A stretch of DNA of 58,639 bases from Bacillota bacterium (GCA_023421395.1 JAEZTL010000018.1:1-58639), one strand, 5' to 3'; counted from the first letter of the stretch, positions 24,125 to 33,441 are shown. Notes: generated by a model from the letters alone, not told the origin. Program-made: numbers and translations.

Positions 24125-25420
24125 TCACGCCTTCAAAAAGTCGAAGGCGGGGAAGGAACCCTCCAGCTCCTGGGCCATGTTGAGGGCGAGCATGTTCCAA
24201 TTGAGAAAGCCCGGGCTCATCACCGGCGCGCCGGTCTCCGGCACGTAGTATTCGTGCATCTCGCCGGTGGCGCGGAGGTCCTCGCCCAGGAGATTGAGCG
24301 TCTGGTCAAACAGGCGCTCCGCCTCCGCCCGGTAGCCGTAGGCCATCAGCGCGCGGAATACGCAGTAGTTGACCACCAGCCATATGGGCCCCAGCCAGTT
24401 GGAGGGGTTGTTGGTGGCCTCGAGGTTGTACATCTTTTCGTCCCTTGACAGCGAGCGGATGCCGTAGGGGCTGGCAAATGTGTTTTCATCCAGAATGTGT
24501 TCCCGCACGATGCGCTCCGCCTGGGCGGGCGTGGCCACGCCCGAGAGCATCGGGATGAACCCCGTCCACGCGCGCACCTTGATGGGCAGCGTGTGCCAGA
24601 ACACGCCCAGCCCCTTGTGGAACCAGTCGTAGGCGCGGGTCTTGACGTCCACGTCCTGTGAGTAGAAGAAGCCGTCCCGCTCGTCCCAGCATTCCCGCCG
24701 GATCGCCTCCGCGAGCGCGTCGGCCGCCGCTCCGTAATGCTTGGCCCGGGCCTCGTCCCCGAGTTTTTGGCAAATACACGCCATGGCGCGCTTTTCCGAC
24801 ACCATGAAGCCGTTCAGAAATACGCTGGCGGTAGAGAAGCGGGGGCGGCCGAAGACGGCCGGATCGTTGTCCATGCCGATCATCACGTCGTCCGCCCAGA
24901 CGTAGAGCCCGGTGGCCTCGCTCCGGTAGTACCGGTCGTAGCAGGCGAAGTAGGCCTCCAGCTTCGGAAGGTGCGGCCGGAGCCATTCGTGGGCGCCTTC
25001 AAGGCCCGTTACCAGCATCGCCTGCTGGCACAAAAAGGGCTTGTGCATGTTGAGGATGTGGCCCTCCCGGTGTTTGCGGATCAGGTAGGATTCCTCGCCG
25101 TCGCCCTGAATGTTGTTTGCCACCATCATCGGGATGTAGCCGTCCGGAAGCTGGAAGGCGAGGAAGTTTTCCACATTGCCCCGGGCGTGCGCCCGCAGCT
25201 TTTCCGAAAAGCCGGGGCCGGCGTATTCCGTCCGGGCATAGGCCGAAAGGGCGTACACCGTCCAGAAGGTGTCCCAGTCCCACAGGTTGCCGTCGTAGAT
25301 GGAGCCGGGGTCGATGAAGGGGTGGGGAAAGCGCGCGCCGGGGCTTTTGAACACCCGGGGGCTCCGCTCCCGGATGTAGCGGGCGATGCGGTCCAGGGCG
25401 TCTTGCTGTCTTTGCGTCAC
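24125..25420 (-). CDS. GH63-like glycoside hydrolase (trehalase/mannosylglycerate hydrolase clan)
   Basis: This intracellular alpha-glycosidase of 431 residues has the (alpha/alpha)6 fold of GH63/GH37. The motif LWDWDTFW (46-53) lines the substrate site, D184 in GMDNDP corresponds to the catalytic acid, and E390 in EMHEYYVPETG corresponds to the base. NNPSNWLGPIW (337-347) is also typical. It lacks a signal peptide. Its length is short, as in bacterial mannosylglycerate hydrolase-type members. It starts with GTG at 25420, overlapping the stop of the rhamnosidase gene (GTGA). The actual sugar cannot be read; an alpha-glucoside, mannoside or other alpha-linked unit exposed after rhamnose removal is plausible. 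Confidence 0.8.
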   Translation of the reverse strand: MTQRQQDALDRIARYIRERSPRVFKSPGARFPHPFIDPGSIYDGNLWDWDTFWTVYALSAYARTEYAGPGFSEKLRAHARGNVENFLAFQLPDGYIPMMVANNIQGDGEESYLIRKHREGHILNMHKPFLCQQAMLVTGLEGAHEWLRPHLPKLEAYFACYDRYYRSEATGLYVWADDVMIGMDNDPAVFGRPRFSTASVFLNGFMVSEKRAMACICQKLGDEARAKHYGAAADALAEAIRRECWDERDGFFYSQDVDVKTRAYDWFHKGLGVFWHTLPIKVRAWTGFIPMLSGVATPAQAERIVREHILDENTFASPYGIRSLSRDEKMYNLEATNNPSNWLGPIWLVVNYCVFRALMAYGYRAEAERLFDQTLNLLGEDLRATGEMHEYYVPETGAPVMSPGFLNWNMLALNMAQELEGSFPAFDFLKA

Positions 25421-28164
25421 AGCGCCTCAAGCCTCCGTTCCAGTTCGATGAGCGCGGGGTCGCCGGGGCGGACGAAGCCCTCCCGGACGAAATCGTTCAC
25501 GCTGCGCTCGCCCGCCATCATTTCAAAGAGCATCATGCGCGGCAGTTCCGGCAGCGTTTCCCGGAGGGCGGCGAGCGCCGCCGCGTTTTTGTAAAGGGCG
25601 CTGACGGGGGAATCGAGATTCAGCCCTTCGCGGGGCAGCGCCCGGGTGAAGACGTGCTCGCCCGGCCCGAGGAGAATCTCCGGCTCGCCGGGAAGGCGCA
25701 GCGCGGCGGCGGCGCAAAGCGGTACGCGGAAGCGGTAGCACACGGCGTCGCCTTGAATCTCCCAGCCGCTTTCGATGCGCCCGACGGGGGAATCAAACGA
25801 CGCCGCCGCGCGCCGAAGCGAGCGATCGGGCCTGGGCGCGAGCAGGAATTTTCGATAACCCGGGCAGTCCTCCAGCGGATTGATGCCTGAAACGTCCCGG
25901 TACAGCCACTCCACCACCGAGCCGTAAGCGTAGTGGTTGAGCGAATTCATGCCGGTGTCGGAGATGGACCCGTCCGGCAGGATGGAGTTCCACCGCTCCC
26001 AGATGGTGGTGGCGCCCATTCCGACCTCGTAGAGCCAGCTGGGGAAGTCCCGCTGGAGCAGAAGCTTGTAGGCGATGTCGTTGCTGCCCGTATTTGACAG
26101 CACGCGGCACAGGTAGGCCGTGCCGATGAAGCCGGTGCGCAGGTGGTAGTCCGACTCCTTGAGCTTGAGCCTGAGCGCATAGGCCGCTTTTTCGCGGTGC
26201 TCCTCCGGCAGCACGTCCATGAAGAGCGCCACCACGTAGGCCGTCTGGGTGGCGACCGCCAGCCGCCCGCCCTCCGTCAGGTATTCCCGGTGGATCGCGG
26301 AGAGGATTTCCCCGGCCAGGGCCTCGTATTTGACCGCGTCCGCGTCAAAGCCCAGCACCCGCGCCGCCTTCACCAGAAGGCGCGTGGAATAGAGGTAGTA
26401 GCAGCTGGCCAGAAACACCCGCTCGGTGCCGCCGAAGCGGTAGCCCACCGGGTCCTCCACGTCGAGGGACAGCCAGTCACCGTAGTGAAAGCTGCCCCGC
26501 CACAGCCGCGTGTCGCCGGTGGCCTCGTCCTGGCCGCGGATGGCGTTCACCCAGCCGCGCATGGCGGGGTACTGCGCCCGAAGCATGTCCCGGTCGCCGT
26601 AGCGCACATACAGGTTCCATGGGATGATGGTGGCCGCGTCGCCCCAGGCGCAGGCGCCCGCCTGTCCTACGTCGTGCTTGGGCACCACCACCGGCACCCA
26701 GCCGTCAAGCGCCGCCTGCTCTTTCATCAGATCGTGCAGGAACTTGTCGAAGAACGCGCACACATCCATGTTGAAGGCGCCCGTGCCGAAGAACACCTGG
26801 GCGTCCCCCGTCCAGCCCATGCGCTCGTCCCGCTGCGGGCAATCGGTGGGCACGTCCAGATAGTTGCCGCGCTGGCCCCAGAGCGTGTTTTCAAAGAGCT
26901 GGTTTACCATTTCATCGCCGGTCTCGACGCGGCCGGCGGGCGCAAGGTCGGAGTAGAGCACCATGCCGCTGAAATTTTTCAGTTCAACGCCCATGGGCCA
27001 TTCGGTCAGCTTTACGTAGCGAAAGCCGTAGAACGTGAACTGTGGACGCACCCATTTCGGCGCGCCATCCGAGATAAAGACGAATTCGGCCTTCGCGGTG
27101 CGCAGGTTGTCACGGTAAAAATTGCCGCCCTGCAGCACCTCGCCGAACTGCAGGCGCACGCGCGCGCCCCGGGGCGCGTCGCAATAGAAGCTGAGAAAGC
27201 CCACCATGTTCTGGCCCATGTCAAGAACCGTCTCACCCGCGGGGGTATGGAGGACTTCCACGGGCGCGAGGGTCAGCATCTCGCGGGTGGCGGGGCTGCG
27301 CCGGGGCTCGAGCAGTTTTTTGTCGATGGGGAGGGATTTCACCGGATACTCCGCGGAGGCGTCCAACGAATCGTCTCGGATCTCGCCGTCAAAAATGCCC
27401 GAATCGAGCACTGGGCCGCGCCGCGCGCGCCAGCTTTCGTCGGTCGCGATCCGCGCCTCGGTGCCGTCTTCAAAGGCGATCACGAGTTCCAGAATCAGCG
27501 CGAACTCCGTACCGTATTGGAATTTTTCGCGCCGGTTCAGGCCGTAGCGCCCCTTGTACCAGCCGTTGCCCAGCGCCGCCGCGAGGAGGTTCTCACCGGG
27601 GGCGAGGGCGTCCGTCACGTCGTAGGTCTGGTAGGGAAGCCACTTGTCATAGGCGCAGAGGCCGGGGGTGAGGTATTCGTCCCCCACCTTGCCGCCGTTC
27701 AGCGTCAGCTCGTACAGCCCCAGGCCTGAGGCGTAGACGCGGGCCGAGCGCACGGGCTTTTCCACACGGAAAGCGCGGGACAGCACCGGGTGCCAGTCCT
27801 CCGGGAATTCCGGCGCGATCCAGCCGGCGTCCCAGGGCTCGTCCAGTTTGCCGGTCTCAAACCAGGCGGCGCTCTCCGCCCGGTCGCCGCCGCGCCGGGC
27901 CTCCACCCGCCAGAAGTAGCGCGTGCGGGGCCAAAGCGCAATGTCCACGGGGTAGCACACCCCGTCGAGGCCGGACTTGAGCCCGCTGTCATACACGACG
28001 CGGGAGAAGTCCTCGTCCAGCGCCACCACGACGCGGGTTGTAAGGCCCTGCGCATCGCCGTCTCCCTCAACCACCCAGGAGAAGCGGGGGCGCTCCCCCA
28101 GCGCGTGGCCCAGGGGATTTTTCAGATGGTTTGTCAAGAGCCTTTCGACGGTAAGACTGCCCAT
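25417..28164 (-). CDS. Alpha-L-rhamnosidase (GH78)
   Basis: This enzyme removes terminal alpha-L-rhamnose from oligosaccharides or glycosides. The 915-residue chain shows the GH78 domain order: N-terminal fibronectin-like domain (LKNPLGHALGERPRFSWVV), the beta-sandwich domains (RFSWVV... DAGWIAPEF, GLYELTLNGGKVGDEYLTPG), then the (alpha/alpha)6 barrel. The barrel carries the hallmark DVPTDCPQRDERMGWTGD at about residues 435-452, which includes the general acid region. A C-terminal beta domain closes the protein. There is no signal peptide, so it acts in the cytoplasm on imported material. Start ATG 28164 follows GGGAGGAG. It is directly behind the two CUT1 permease genes in the same operon. 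Confidence 0.95.
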   Translation of the reverse strand: MGSLTVERLLTNHLKNPLGHALGERPRFSWVVEGDGDAQGLTTRVVVALDEDFSRVVYDSGLKSGLDGVCYPVDIALWPRTRYFWRVEARRGGDRAESAAWFETGKLDEPWDAGWIAPEFPEDWHPVLSRAFRVEKPVRSARVYASGLGLYELTLNGGKVGDEYLTPGLCAYDKWLPYQTYDVTDALAPGENLLAAALGNGWYKGRYGLNRREKFQYGTEFALILELVIAFEDGTEARIATDESWRARRGPVLDSGIFDGEIRDDSLDASAEYPVKSLPIDKKLLEPRRSPATREMLTLAPVEVLHTPAGETVLDMGQNMVGFLSFYCDAPRGARVRLQFGEVLQGGNFYRDNLRTAKAEFVFISDGAPKWVRPQFTFYGFRYVKLTEWPMGVELKNFSGMVLYSDLAPAGRVETGDEMVNQLFENTLWGQRGNYLDVPTDCPQRDERMGWTGDAQVFFGTGAFNMDVCAFFDKFLHDLMKEQAALDGWVPVVVPKHDVGQAGACAWGDAATIIPWNLYVRYGDRDMLRAQYPAMRGWVNAIRGQDEATGDTRLWRGSFHYGDWLSLDVEDPVGYRFGGTERVFLASCYYLYSTRLLVKAARVLGFDADAVKYEALAGEILSAIHREYLTEGGRLAVATQTAYVVALFMDVLPEEHREKAAYALRLKLKESDYHLRTGFIGTAYLCRVLSNTGSNDIAYKLLLQRDFPSWLYEVGMGATTIWERWNSILPDGSISDTGMNSLNHYAYGSVVEWLYRDVSGINPLEDCPGYRKFLLAPRPDRSLRRAAASFDSPVGRIESGWEIQGDAVCYRFRVPLCAAAALRLPGEPEILLGPGEHVFTRALPREGLNLDSPVSALYKNAAALAALRETLPELPRMMLFEMMAGERSVNDFVREGFVRPGDPALIELERRLEAL

Positions 28165-28267
28165 AAAGGAACTCCTCCCGGAATCACAGCAAAATTAAAA
28201 GCCCGATAATCCGTTCGACGCGCCGCCGCGCCTTCCCTGCCCGGCGGGCAGGAAAGGGGGCCGCGCC

Positions 28268-29104
28268 CTATCCCTTGACCGCGCCGGCGGTCATGCCCTC
28301 GATAACCAGCTTGTTCATGGCCACGTAGATGATCAGCGTGGGCATGACGGAGATGGCGATGCACGCAAAGATCGCGCCCCAGTTGCGGTTTCCGTACTGG
28401 TCGGAGAAGTAGAGAAGGCCGGTTTGCACGGTTTTCAGCGCGCTGTCGTTGATGAAGGTCATGGAGAACATCAGGTCGTTCCAGCGGAAGTAGAACTGGA
28501 TGACGCCCACGGTCACGATGCCGGTTTTCATCAGCGGCAGCACGATCTTCAGAAAAACCTGATAAATGCTCGCGCCGTCGATGACCGACGCCTCCATCAG
28601 TTCATCCGGCAGCGCCGTAAGGTAGCTGCGCAGAAGGAAGATCGACAGCGGCAGGCCGAAGGCCACATAGGTGAGGATCAGCGAAAGCCGCGAGTTGATG
28701 AGGCCGATCCGGTTGTAGATGGTGTAGAGCGGGATCAGTACCACCGCCGTGGGCACCATGATGCCCGAGAGGAACATCTTCATCGTCCGGCCCCGCAGCT
28801 TCCAATGCATCTTTGTCAGCGCGAAGGCGCTGGTGGTGGAGAGCAGAATGATCAGGACCAGCGAGATCACCGTCACGATGGCGGAGTTCATGAAGTAGAT
28901 GTTCATGCGGCCGCGGTTCCAGGCCTCCACATAGTTCTGCCAGTAGACGCCCTGGGGCAGCGCGTAGGAGGGGGACAGCGCGAATTCGTTGTTGCTCTTG
29001 ATCGAGCTCATCAGAATCCAGAAAATCGGGTAGATCTCCACGAACAGGAAAAGCGCGATCAGCGCCTTGCCAAGGACGGTCATGACGCCGGTTTTCTTGG
29101 TCAT
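28268..29104 (-). CDS. CUT1 sugar ABC transporter permease (MalG/AraQ type)
   Basis: This inner-membrane permease of 278 residues has six predicted helices and the EAA loop EASVIDGASIYQVFLKIVLP that docks the ATPase. The C terminus GAVKG is typical of MalG-type subunits. It pairs with the permease encoded just upstream (4-base gap). No ATPase gene is in the operon, so a shared MsmX/UgpC-type ATPase encoded elsewhere is expected, as is common in Bacillota. The likely cargo is an oligosaccharide containing rhamnose, judged from the co-transcribed GH78 gene. Confidence 0.93.
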   Translation of the reverse strand: MTKKTGVMTVLGKALIALFLFVEIYPIFWILMSSIKSNNEFALSPSYALPQGVYWQNYVEAWNRGRMNIYFMNSAIVTVISLVLIILLSTTSAFALTKMHWKLRGRTMKMFLSGIMVPTAVVLIPLYTIYNRIGLINSRLSLILTYVAFGLPLSIFLLRSYLTALPDELMEASVIDGASIYQVFLKIVLPLMKTGIVTVGVIQFYFRWNDLMFSMTFINDSALKTVQTGLLYFSDQYGNRNWGAIFACIAISVMPTLIIYVAMNKLVIEGMTAGAVKG

Positions 29105-29108
29105 GGCG

Positions 29109-29990
29109 CTAATACCTCTCTTTCCCGACCCAGTTGACGATCTGGGTCACCAGCAGGCATTGCACCAGGATGAAGATGGCGATCGTGCTGCCGTAGCCGT
29201 ACTGGTCGAATTTGAAGGCGTTCTGGTACATGTTCATGGTCATGGAGGTGGTGGCGCTGCCCGGCCCGCCGCCGGTGAGAGCGGTGGCGGATTCGAACAT
29301 TTTCAGCGTGCCGGTGAAGCTGAATACGAAGCAGGTGGTCAGCATGGTCTTGAGCATGGGCATCAGAATGTGCGAAAAGAGCCGGATGCTGCCCGCGCCG
29401 TCGATGCGCGCGGCCTCGATGATCTCGTCGGGGATGTCCACCAGCGCGCCGTAGATGATGACCGTGTAGAAGCCGATGGCCGTCCAGATGTCCATGATGC
29501 ACAGCGCGCCGAAGGCGGTGGACGACGAGCCCAGCCAGGCTTTCGCCAGATGCCCCAGGCCCGCCACGTCGAGCAGCGCGTTCACCAGCCCGTGGCTGGG
29601 CACCAGCGCGTACATCTTGATGAACATCTGCGCCACCGCCACGGCGGGCAGGATCGTCGGGATGAAGATCAGCGTCCTCGAAAGCGTCTTGAACCGCTTG
29701 ACGCTGAAGTGCACCATCAGCGCGGTCAGAAGCCCGAAGCCCACCTGGCAGGGCGTAACGATCAGGATGTAGCGCCAGTTGACTTTGATGGCGTTCATGG
29801 TCTGTGGGTTTGACCACAGGTCCAGGTAGTTTTGCCCGCCGTAGAACGTGAAGTTCAGCCCGGGCATGCCGGAAAACAACGAATACACAAACGTCCACAC
29901 GATCGGGACGAAGATGACAAACGCAAAGATCAGAAAGGCGGGCAGCACAAACAGAAGGATCGCCGTCCTGTCGCGCAACACCTTTTCCAT
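29109..29990 (-). CDS. CUT1 sugar ABC transporter permease (MalF/UgpA type)
   Basis: This is the partner permease of 293 residues, with six helices and the EAA loop EAARIDGAGSIRLFSHILMP. The segment FNFTFYGG-like GLNFTFYGGQNYLDLW after the first helix and the stretch LTGGGPGSATTSM are typical of MalF/UgpA-type subunits. It starts with ATG 29990 after a purine-rich GAAAGGGGG-type site, and is separated from the upstream binding-protein gene by a strong hairpin. It acts in the importer with the MalG-type subunit and the binding protein. Confidence 0.93.
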   Translation of the reverse strand: MEKVLRDRTAILLFVLPAFLIFAFVIFVPIVWTFVYSLFSGMPGLNFTFYGGQNYLDLWSNPQTMNAIKVNWRYILIVTPCQVGFGLLTALMVHFSVKRFKTLSRTLIFIPTILPAVAVAQMFIKMYALVPSHGLVNALLDVAGLGHLAKAWLGSSSTAFGALCIMDIWTAIGFYTVIIYGALVDIPDEIIEAARIDGAGSIRLFSHILMPMLKTMLTTCFVFSFTGTLKMFESATALTGGGPGSATTSMTMNMYQNAFKFDQYGYGSTIAIFILVQCLLVTQIVNWVGKERY

Positions 29991-30066
29991 AACCTTGCCC
30001 CCTTTCGTTCGCTGACTGCCGCGGGGATGTACGCGCCTTGCCCTGAAATATTTCAGAAACCGCGTA

Positions 30067-30095
30067 ATTGCGGGCCGCGTTTTGCGGCCCGCAAT
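30067..30095 (-). other. Intercistronic hairpin after solute-binding protein gene
   Basis: ATTGCGGGCCGC (30067-30078) pairs perfectly with GCGGCCCGCAAT (30084-30095) around a 5-base loop. It lies between the binding-protein gene and the first permease gene and has no U-tract. It probably stabilises the upstream mRNA or partly terminates. Confidence 0.7.
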
Positions 30096-30116
30096 CGCAT
30101 GGGGTCTTCGGGGCGG

Positions 30117-31412
30117 TTACGCGGCCCGGTTCTTATCGGAGGAGGTCTGCAGCTGGGTCATGTACTGTTCGGGGGTCATTTCGCCGGAGTAGAGCAGCGC
30201 GATGTTGTCCTGGGCCAGCGTCGAGGTCTCGGAGTCCATCTTCGCCTCGAACCAGAGGAACGCGCCCTTGGCGGAGGACAGCGCGTCGCCCACGATCTTG
30301 GTGTAGGTGGGCAGGTCCGTGGGCATCTCGTTGATCTTGTAGCCCTTGAAGGTGCCGAAGTTCTTCATGGAATAGTCGCCGATGCGGGGCAGCACGTACT
30401 TCATCCAGTCGCCCACGGCCTCGTCGTACTTCTTGGCGGAGAACATCATGATGTTGCCGCAGTTCATGGAGTAGTCGTCCAGCGTGCTCTGGTCGTTGTC
30501 CAGCGGCACGTTGAAGTAGCCGATGCCCTCCGGGCCGGCCTGGTTGGTATCCAGCGACAGGCTCTGGGTGATCCAGCTGCCGTTGTACTGCATGGCGGCC
30601 TGGCCGCTGGTGAGCATTTCGGTGGCCGTGCCGGGATCGATGGTGGTCATGCCTTCCACAAAGTAGCCCTTGGTGGCCATATCCTGGAACATCTGGGCAG
30701 CTTCGACGTAGGCGGGATCGGTCCACTTGGTCTTGCCCTCCATGGCGTCCTTCACGGCGTCTTTGCCCACGTGGCGCACCAGATAGGCGTTGAGAACGCG
30801 GGTCATGGGCCACTTGTCCTTGCCGCCCTGGGCGATGGGCACGATGCCGGCGGCCTTGAGCTTCTCGCAGACGTCCATAAACTCCGCCCAGGTGGTGGGC
30901 ACGGAGACGCCGGCTTTCTCAAACAGCGCCTTGTTGTACCAGAAACCTTCCACATTGAGGCCCAGCGGCAGGTCGTACAGGCCCACGCCGTCCACGAGGT
31001 TGATCAGAAGGGAAGCCGCGCCGTCGTCCACGCTGTCGCGGATGCCAAGCTCGGTCAGCGTCTTGTCCACATCCAGGATCTGGCCGGACTCGATGACCTT
31101 CTTCAGGCGCTTGCCGCTCTCATAGATGCAGATTTCCGGCAGGTCGTCCGACGCCATCAGCGTGGTGACCTTCTGGTCCAGGTTTTCAATGGACACGAAT
31201 TCGTAATCCAGCTCGAAGCCTTCGACGGTCTGGGCGTATTCCTTGGACAGTTCATTCAGGATGTAGCCGTTGGTGGAGGGGTCGGTCTCGTCCCAGATGG
31301 ACAGGATCTTGATCTTCCTGGACTGGAACTTCGCTTCCGCGCCGGCGGGCACGACGGCCAGCATGGACACTACGAGCAGCACCGCCAAAGTCAGGGTAAG
31401 AAACCTCTTCAT
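30117..31412 (-). CDS. CUT1 sugar ABC transporter substrate-binding protein
   Basis: This exported binding protein of 431 residues has a signal peptide (MKRFLTLTLAVLLVVSMLAV, cleavage near AGAEA) and no lipobox cysteine. The mature protein has the family 1 extracellular solute-binding fold, with KIKILSIWDETDPSTNGYI at its start. The typical mid-region is VEGFWYNKALFEKAGVSVPT, followed by ALTSGQAAMQYNGSW-like TSGQAAMQYNGSWITQSL. It delivers its sugar to the two permeases downstream. Start ATG 31412 follows a GAGGAGAGG site. As first gene of the operon it lies behind the promoter at 31517-31545, which contains a putative GntR operator. Confidence 0.93.
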   Translation of the reverse strand: MKRFLTLTLAVLLVVSMLAVVPAGAEAKFQSRKIKILSIWDETDPSTNGYILNELSKEYAQTVEGFELDYEFVSIENLDQKVTTLMASDDLPEICIYESGKRLKKVIESGQILDVDKTLTELGIRDSVDDGAASLLINLVDGVGLYDLPLGLNVEGFWYNKALFEKAGVSVPTTWAEFMDVCEKLKAAGIVPIAQGGKDKWPMTRVLNAYLVRHVGKDAVKDAMEGKTKWTDPAYVEAAQMFQDMATKGYFVEGMTTIDPGTATEMLTSGQAAMQYNGSWITQSLSLDTNQAGPEGIGYFNVPLDNDQSTLDDYSMNCGNIMMFSAKKYDEAVGDWMKYVLPRIGDYSMKNFGTFKGYKINEMPTDLPTYTKIVGDALSSAKGAFLWFEAKMDSETSTLAQDNIALLYSGEMTPEQYMTQLQTSSDKNRAA

Positions 31413-31516
31413 CGCGTTTTCCTCTCCTCTTTCGATTTGGTTACAGTATCCTCAGCGGGCACCGCCCGCCCACTGTCCCTCATGGAATGCGCCGCGGCTG
31501 GGGCCTCCGTGCCGTA

Positions 31517-31536
31517 ATTATCCTACGTCGGATGTT
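31517..31536 (-). promoter_or_regulatory. Putative GntR/FadR-type operator 1
   Basis: Read on the minus strand the site is AACATCCGACGTAGGATAAT, with TCCGACGTAGGA as an imperfect palindrome. It matches operator 2 at 31714-31733 in 16 of 20 positions. The GntR/FadR-type gene at 35197 in the divergent operon is the obvious candidate regulator. Confidence 0.6.
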
Positions 31537-31545
31537 TAATGTCAA
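31517..31545 (-). promoter_or_regulatory. Promoter of the importer/glycoside hydrolase operon
   Basis: On the minus strand, TTGACA (31540-31545) and GATAAT (31517-31522) are separated by 17 bases. The operator-like site lies between and over these elements, so a bound regulator would block polymerase directly. Confidence 0.8.
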
Positions 31546-31678
31546 TTGAAAAATATTCTGAATCTGAAATTCTATCCTTTCAACAATTATTCCTGCATAT
31601 TTTTGTTAAAAAATTTTTCCTTATCCGTTGAAAAAATTAAGTTATCCGGCATTTTGCCGCGCGGCGGACATTTTGCCA

Positions 31679-31707
31679 TTGACAGCGGTGGGGTTCCAAG
31701 CTATGAT
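31679..31707 (+). promoter_or_regulatory. Promoter of the racemase-to-transaldolase operon
   Basis: TTGACA (31679-31684), a 17-base spacer, and TATGAT (31702-31707). It is followed within 10 bases by operator 2. Confidence 0.8.
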
Positions 31708-31713
31708 GGGCTT

Positions 31714-31733
31714 AACATCCTACGTTGGTCAAT
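31714..31733 (+). promoter_or_regulatory. Putative GntR/FadR-type operator 2
   Basis: AACATCCTACGTTGGTCAAT overlaps the expected transcription start of the plus-strand operon. It repeats operator 1 with four differences. Confidence 0.6.
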
Positions 31734-31756
31734 CCGATATAAAGAGGGGGAGCTTC

Positions 31757-32434
31757 GTGAAGATCGCCGTGGTGTATACCGGGACAACGCCGGAACTGAC
31801 GCGGATGGTGGAGGGCGCGCTGGCCGAGGCGCTCAATGGCCGGGCGGTGGAGATCCTTTCCTTCAAGGACCCCAGCATCATCCGGGAAGCCAACGAGGCC
31901 GGCCGGGTGACCAGCGGCTGCGCGCGCAGGCTGTTCAACCTGTACGAGCAGGCAGCCGGGGCTGGCGCGAGCGTATTGCTGAACGCCTGTTCCTCGGTGG
32001 GCGAGGTGGCGAAGGCCGCCCGGCCGCTGTACGCGATGACGGGCGTAACCGTCGTGCGCATCGACGAGGGCATGGCGATGGACGCGGTGCGCCGCTTCCG
32101 CCGCATCGGCGTGGTGGCCACCCTCCGCTCCACCCTGGAACCCACCAAGCGCCTGGTGCTGGAGTGCGCGGCGCGGCAGGGCCGCGAAGTGGAGGTAATG
32201 GAAGCGCTGGCCGAGGGCGCCTTCGGCCTCGGCCGAGAGGAGTTTATCGAAAGGCTCGTCGAGACCGGGCGCCGCGTGGCGGGCGGTGTGGACGCGCTGC
32301 TCTTCGCACAGGGCTCCATGGCCTACGCGGAGGACGCCGTCTCCCGGGCGCTCTCGCTCCCGGTGCTCTCCAGCATCGGCTACGGCGTCGGAGCGGTCAA
32401 GGCCGCGGTGGAGGCCGCGGAACATGGGGATTGA
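31757..32434 (+). CDS. Aspartate/glutamate racemase family protein
   Basis: The 225-residue product belongs to the Asp/Glu/hydantoin racemase superfamily (MKIAVVYTGTTPELTRMVEG at the start, LLNACSSVGEVAKAA around the first catalytic cysteine). In these two-domain enzymes two cysteines deprotonate and reprotonate the substrate; the second is probably C136 in LECAARQG or is replaced, which is unclear. The start is GTG 31757 behind AGAGGGGGAG; a longer frame to 31628 would run across the promoter and is rejected. Members of this family also occur as isomerases or decarboxylases in sugar-acid pathways. As first gene of the catabolic arm it may epimerise an unusual sugar or sugar acid rather than an amino acid. 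Confidence 0.8.
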   Translation: MKIAVVYTGTTPELTRMVEGALAEALNGRAVEILSFKDPSIIREANEAGRVTSGCARRLFNLYEQAAGAGASVLLNACSSVGEVAKAARPLYAMTGVTVVRIDEGMAMDAVRRFRRIGVVATLRSTLEPTKRLVLECAARQGREVEVMEALAEGAFGLGREEFIERLVETGRRVAGGVDALLFAQGSMAYAEDAVSRALSLPVLSSIGYGVGAVKAAVEAAEHGD

Positions 32435-32571
32435 TGTCCCGCGCGAAGGCGCCGCATACAGGGCCATCGAAGGAGCGTCCCGTTTCTATTGATTACGCCG
32501 CGTACGTCGCCATCGTGATGAACTCTCCGCAGCGCATCGCGTGGCCCGCCGGCCGGAATTAGGAGGCGTCC

Positions 32572-33441
32572 ATGAAACTCGTCAAAAGCGCCTGCACAAA
32601 CCTGCTGTTTCCCGAATCCCGAAAATCCATCGACGCCTTCCGCGCGGCGGCGGAAGCGGTCCGGGCCGCAGGGTTTGAGGCGATGGAATTCTACCACGAC
32701 GGCGAGGGGCGGGGAAAGACCGGAGAGGCGCTTGCCGCCGCGGGACTGCAAGGCGTCTATATCGCGGTGATCGCCCATAAGGAGGGGCGGCTGCACCTGT
32801 GCGACGTGGAGCCGGAAGGGCGCAAAAAGGCGCTGGAACTGGCCGGGGCCTGCCTCCTCGAGGCGGCGGACCAGGGCGTTCCGGAGGTCATGTTCAATTC
32901 CGGCGCGATACGGGAAGATAACATTTCCGGCGGCCTGGATGCGCTTTACGCGTCCTTTTGCGAACTGTATAATGTAACAATCAAGAAAAAACTGGATCTG
33001 CGCCTTTTGATGGAGCCCTGTGACAGCCGCATGGACGCCCGCCAGCTGATCGGCCCAACGGCGCGGACGTTCAAATTTATGCGCCGCATGGATGAAGCGG
33101 GCGTGCCGCTCCGGCTGACGCTGGACAGCGCCCACACCGTGGAAGAGGGCGAGGACTTCTTTGAAACCGTGCGCCGGCTCAAGCCCTGGTGCAATCAGAT
33201 CCACTACGCGAACTGCGTGATCGCCGACGAAACGGATCCGCTCTTTGGCGACAGGCACGTCTCCTTCGGCCATCCCGGCGGCGTGTTCGACGCGCCGGCG
33301 CTGCGCGCCCTGACGGCGCGGCTTTCGGCGCTCTATCCGGGGGATGAGAAACTGCGCGTCGGCCTCGAGGTGCTCTGCCGCGAGGGCGAGCCGGAACCGG
33401 TCTTCCGGGAGATGGCGGCGAGTGTCTGGGGGGTGGCGTAG
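32572..33441 (+). CDS. Sugar phosphate isomerase/epimerase, TIM-barrel (xylose isomerase-like)
   Basis: The 289-residue enzyme has the AP-endonuclease-2/xylose-isomerase-like TIM barrel. Metal-site segments are visible in order: LLMEPCDS (Glu), LTLDSAHTVEEGED (Asp/His), NQIHYANC (His) and GLEVLCREGE (Glu). Such enzymes interconvert keto and aldo forms or C3 epimers of sugars. The substrate cannot be read from sequence. The start is ATG 32572 behind a strong AGGAGG. It is separated by 137 bases from the racemase-family gene and followed by the split transketolase after 3 bases, so it probably prepares a ketose for that enzyme. Confidence 0.88.
   Translation: MKLVKSACTNLLFPESRKSIDAFRAAAEAVRAAGFEAMEFYHDGEGRGKTGEALAAAGLQGVYIAVIAHKEGRLHLCDVEPEGRKKALELAGACLLEAADQGVPEVMFNSGAIREDNISGGLDALYASFCELYNVTIKKKLDLRLLMEPCDSRMDARQLIGPTARTFKFMRRMDEAGVPLRLTLDSAHTVEEGEDFFETVRRLKPWCNQIHYANCVIADETDPLFGDRHVSFGHPGGVFDAPALRALTARLSALYPGDEKLRVGLEVLCREGEPEPVFREMAASVWGVA

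Noticed and set aside
25417..27729. Long open frames on the plus strand inside the GH78 gene
   Set aside because: The minus strand encodes a full-length rhamnosidase with its catalytic motif; the plus frames have no ribosome binding site or family features.
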